A stretch of 64,000 nt of DNA, taken from contig CM067448.1 of assembly GCA_034508935.3 (NCBI GenBank), positions 2,976,966 to 3,040,965 on the forward strand, in the 5' to 3' direction. Position numbers and translations under genes: made by a program. Source of the stretch: Berghia stephanieae (lineage: Eukaryota; Mollusca; Gastropoda; Nudibranchia; Aeolidiidae). The notes beneath the pieces are model-generated. The model ran no database searches and was not told where the DNA came from. It worked only from the letters and a program-made list of their open reading frames with translations. Shown here in pieces: positions 61,040 through 64,000 of this stretch (positions within the stretch are counted from its first letter, which is position 1; each line of letters starts with the position of its first letter).

Positions 61040-62371
61040 CCGCCATCCGCTCCCTCAGAAATAGAAAAGACATCACTTCAAATCGGTGGATAAAGGGGGA
61101 GCGGTTGTCGTCTGTGATGCAGAAACCTATAAGAAGGAAGACGCATCGGTTCCGTCTGATCTCACCATCAAACACAACGACATCGTTCACAAATCCATCA
61201 ACACACTTATCGAAGACACATTGGTGCCCAATCACTCCAAGATATTAACTCTGGCACCCAGCAAACTCGGCAATCCCTGTTTTTACATGCTCCCTAAAAT
61301 ACACAAAATGAAAAATGCCACGGATTTGCCCCCTGGAAGACCCATCGTTTCGGCCATTTCCTGCCCCACAGAAAAATCTCTCTCTTCCTTGACAACATCT
61401 TATATATATCAAAGATACTAATCACACCCTTCATTTATTCCGCGACATCAGCTTCACACAACCCGACAATAGATTCATATTTACGAGGGACGTCCATAGC
61501 CTTTACACCTCCATTCACCATCAAGACGGATTACAAGCCATCCGATACTTCATCGACAGACACCCAGTACCCGAATTTAACGCCGATGCTATCATTCTAC
61601 TTACAGTGTTAATCTTGTCTCTCAACTCTTTTGAATTCATCGGCCATTTTTTTCATCAGATTTCGGGAGTAGCCATGGGCACCAAAATGGGCACTTTGGG
61701 ACCATCATACGCTAATTTATTCATGGGCCACCTCGAGTTTAAATTACGATGGCCACCAACCAGCTTTTTTATAAAAGATATATCGACGATTGCATCGACG
61801 TTACCGAAATGACTAAAATGCAACTCAACAAATTCATCATTGCCCTCAACAACTTCCATCCAGCAATAAAATACACTCATCAGATATCCACCACTCACGG
61901 AGCCTTCCTGGACATCGCAGTTTCCCTCACCCAAAGTGGACTCAAGACGTCTATCCACTACAAGGAAACGGACAGTCACAGCTACTTTCTCTACCCGTCC
62001 TCACATCCCACCAAATACAAGGATTCAATTCCATTTTCACAGCTTCTAAGACTAAGACGAATCTGCCAGGATGAGGAGGACTTCACGGTAGAGAAGGATA
62101 AAATGCTCGACTTTTTCCGCAACCGTCATTATCATGAATCCATGTTAAAACAAGCGGTTGACAAAATCCAACACATCTCTAGAGAAGCTGCCATGAAACC
62201 AGTTGACAACAGTGACAGCAAAACAGACAGACCTATCCTAGTCATCACCAATCATCCACACAACAAGGAAGTCATCAAAATTTTAAAAACCAACTACCGT
62301 CAGATTCTTCAGGAACATGTAGAAACGAGGGATATATTCAACAAACCGCGGCTAATCGCCTACAGACGGGA
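61040..62371 (+). mobile_element. Penelope-like element reverse transcriptase (broken)
   Basis: Signature blocks in order: DKGGAVVVCDAETYKKED (about 61085); CFYMLPKIHKMKN and PPGRPIVSAISCPTEKS (61280-61380); RDVHSLYTSIHHQDGLQAI (about 61490-61545); the FHQISGVAMGTKMGTLGPSY block (about 61650-61710); FYKRYIDDCIDV (YIDD box, about 61767-61800); and FSQLLRLRRICQDEEDF (about 62034-62085). These are the RT motifs of Penelope-like elements. The frame reaches PRLIAYRRD and then runs into a (TAC)n tract. The GIY-YIG endonuclease normally found downstream is not seen. Broken, with a few breaks. Confidence 0.85.
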
Positions 62372-62379
62372 CTACTACA

Positions 62380-62460
<81 letters not shown>

Positions 62461-62464
62461 GCTG

Positions 62465-62517
<53 letters not shown>

Positions 62518-62524
62518 GCTGCTG

Positions 62525-62581
<57 letters not shown>

Positions 62582-62629
62582 ATACTACTGCTACTACTAC
62601 GACTACTACTACTACTACTACTACTGCTG

Positions 62630-62668
<39 letters not shown>

Positions 62669-62704
62669 ATAATAATAATAATATAATAATAATAAATAAT
62701 AATA

Positions 62705-62744
<40 letters not shown>

Positions 62745-62765
62745 TATAGTAATAATAATAATAAA
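62372..62765. repeat. (TAC)n / (TAA)n microsatellite
   Basis: TAC repeats with TGC islands to about 62670, then TAA/TAT repeats. It fills the place where the endonuclease of the Penelope-like element would lie. Confidence 0.95.
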
Positions 62766-63190
62766 AGTACTTACCGTTCCTTCTGCTACTGCTGCTGCCA
62801 CTAATGGACTTATACCGACATCCCTTATTTATTATTTTTTGTATTTATTTTCAATTCCATTGTATTTATTTTCCCACAACAGTCTACACGTTTTTATATT
62901 TCACTTTCTACATTGCATTATACAGTTCCTCCCCGCCTCCCCTCTTTTCATTTAATTAATTGCACACTTAAATATCTAGTATTCTATTTTAATTCGTGCT
63001 TCCTTACAAAGGAGCATACTATTTCCTGCCAACCAATGTTTTGTTTATTCATCTACGCCACTACCACATCATCTCATTCATCTGTGGTGTTTCATTCATC
63101 CTGTTTTGTCGATAAAGAGGAAATCTGAAACGTTCATTTGATCTTTTTTGTAATTAAATTAAAGCTTCCATTCAATTTCACATTATTATA
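62766..63190 (+). other. Probable 3' part of the Penelope-like element
   Basis: T-rich untranslated-looking sequence ending with GATAAAGAGGAAATCTGAAACGTTCATTT (63111 onward, first 20 bases the most telling). It resembles the GATGAAG...GAAACGTT hairpin at the ends of many Penelope-like elements. Assignment is tentative. Confidence 0.35.
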
Positions 63191-63229
63191 TATTTGTAAT
63201 TTTGTTATGAGGTTGCCGACAGATTTCTG

Positions 63230-63640
63230 AAAGTTTTGGAGATGTCTGGAGGAAAAATGAAGGTCTGGGTTGTAGCCTCTTCTCCAGCGAGCACTTGAAA
63301 ATGATAGTTTGTCTTTTGGGTCATGGACGAGTGTCAGATTATATTGGTCAGCCCATTCCCCAAAGTATTTCCAGCTTCGTTGTTATCATTACATCCCCAT
63401 TTCGTGCTGTGGCTGTTAAAGTCACCTATCACAATCATTGGTTTCTTACTAGTGGTGAATGTATCTGGCCACATGAATGGCGTTGGTGGAGGTTTGTGGA
63501 CAGATATCACATTGAAGTGTGTCCTTTCAGTTCTGAGAATTTCCACCTAACTGTCATGTCTTGTATGTCACGATCGATTTGTCGTAGATAGCGCTACTGT
63601 GAATATAGCTGGCATGTTGTATAACTAGGTGCATTGCAGG
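63230..63640 (-). mobile_element. Jockey-like LINE endonuclease fragment
   Basis: Minus strand: KPMIVIGDFNSHSTKWGC (about 63395-63450), then [20 protein letters not shown] and [11 protein letters not shown] (about 63250-63350). These are the GDFN and S-x-x-x-NPDL blocks of APE-type endonucleases. A stop and a frame change separate the parts. It belongs to a different family from the LINE nested in the Mag-like elements. Confidence 0.75.
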
Positions 63641-63679
63641 GATGTTTGGTGCCACGGTCTTATTTTTCTTTTTGACAAA

Positions 63680-64000
63680 GTAATTTTGGGAGGTGGTCAC
63701 CAATGGGGATTGAGCTGGGGAATATGGGAGGTGAGTATTAGCCGGGTATGAATCCAGGACTATAGGGGGTGGACCCCACTGGAGAGTGAATCCAGAAATG
63801 TGTGATGTTGGCATCCGTCAAGCTTGGATTACATGAGGTGGGCAACAGTGGGGAGTGAACCTGAGACTACGGGAGGTGGGCAGTAATAGTGGTGAACCCA
63901 GAACTGTGTGAGCTGGATATCAGGGAGGAGTGAACCAGAGACTATTGGAGCAGGGCACCAGTGGGGTTTGGATGGAAACTATTATGTAGGTGGGTATCTG
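63680..64000. repeat. Degenerate minisatellite, second block
   Basis: About nine copies of a 35-40-bp unit (GGGAGTGAACCxGAGACTxxxGGAGGTGGGCAxCAGTG type), running off the window. Same family as 60580-60765. Confidence 0.75.

Noticed and set aside
62352-62801. Poly-Val/Ile and poly-Tyr frames
   Set aside because: Trinucleotide repeat artefacts.

Overview
This is a eukaryotic, almost certainly metazoan, stretch of AT-rich DNA. It has split exons with GT-AG borders, one extracellular CUB-domain gene, dense microsatellites and a crowd of retroelements. There are no bacterial operons, CRISPR arrays or rRNA genes, and no intact tRNA genes. The mix of CR1/L2/Rex-like, jockey-like and RTE-like LINEs, a Penelope-like element, tRNA-derived SINEs and a Gmr1-like LTR element suits a marine invertebrate. 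I cannot fix the phylum from the sequence.

The backbone is a tandem array of one unit. Unit 1 runs from about 2172 to 32660, unit 2 from about 32660 to 52880, and unit 3 from about 52880 to a 100-N assembly gap at 58057-58156. Each unit carries, in order: a tRNA-like SINE, a CUB exon (a), a (GAT)n tract, one arm of an old inverted repeat, a minus-strand L2-like LINE, a second CUB exon (c), (CT)n and (TTC)n tracts, a plus-strand L2/CR1-like LINE, an (ATT)n tract, a Mag-like LTR element with a jockey-like LINE inside it, and a minus-strand CR1/Rex-like LINE ending in a (GATA)n tail. Unit 3 is cut off by the gap before exon c. Upstream, exon 1 (1582-1645) supplies a start codon in a good Kozak context and a signal peptide.

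The exon borders explain why the array matters. Exon 1 ends in phase 1, exon a starts in phase 1 and ends in phase 0, and exon c starts in phase 0 and ends in phase 1. Each unit therefore encodes one phase 1-1 CUB module that can be duplicated in frame. The window looks like the 5' part of a secreted tandem-CUB gene growing by duplication of units of about 20 kb, with a damaged middle copy. Unit 1 has replaced a canonical CUB cysteine and has an extra one elsewhere.

LTR fossils: a 7.1-kb Gmr1-like Ty3/Gypsy element (14448-21568) with 749-bp LTRs that are about 99% alike, a SCAN-like capsid and integrase placed before RNase H; and two paralogous Mag-like elements (21741-29162 and 41842-49307) copied with the unit, each split by the same LINE at the same 10-bp target duplication. 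The Gmr1-like insertion and a 658-bp inverted-terminal-repeat element occur only in unit 1, which allows a relative dating of events.

After the gap (58157-64000) the array does not resume. That stretch holds a SINE, a possible mariner remnant, large (CTA)n and (GA)n tracts, LINE fragments, a degenerate minisatellite seen twice, and a Penelope-like reverse transcriptase that runs into a (TAC)n tract. All identifications come from reading the sequence; percentages were counted by eye.
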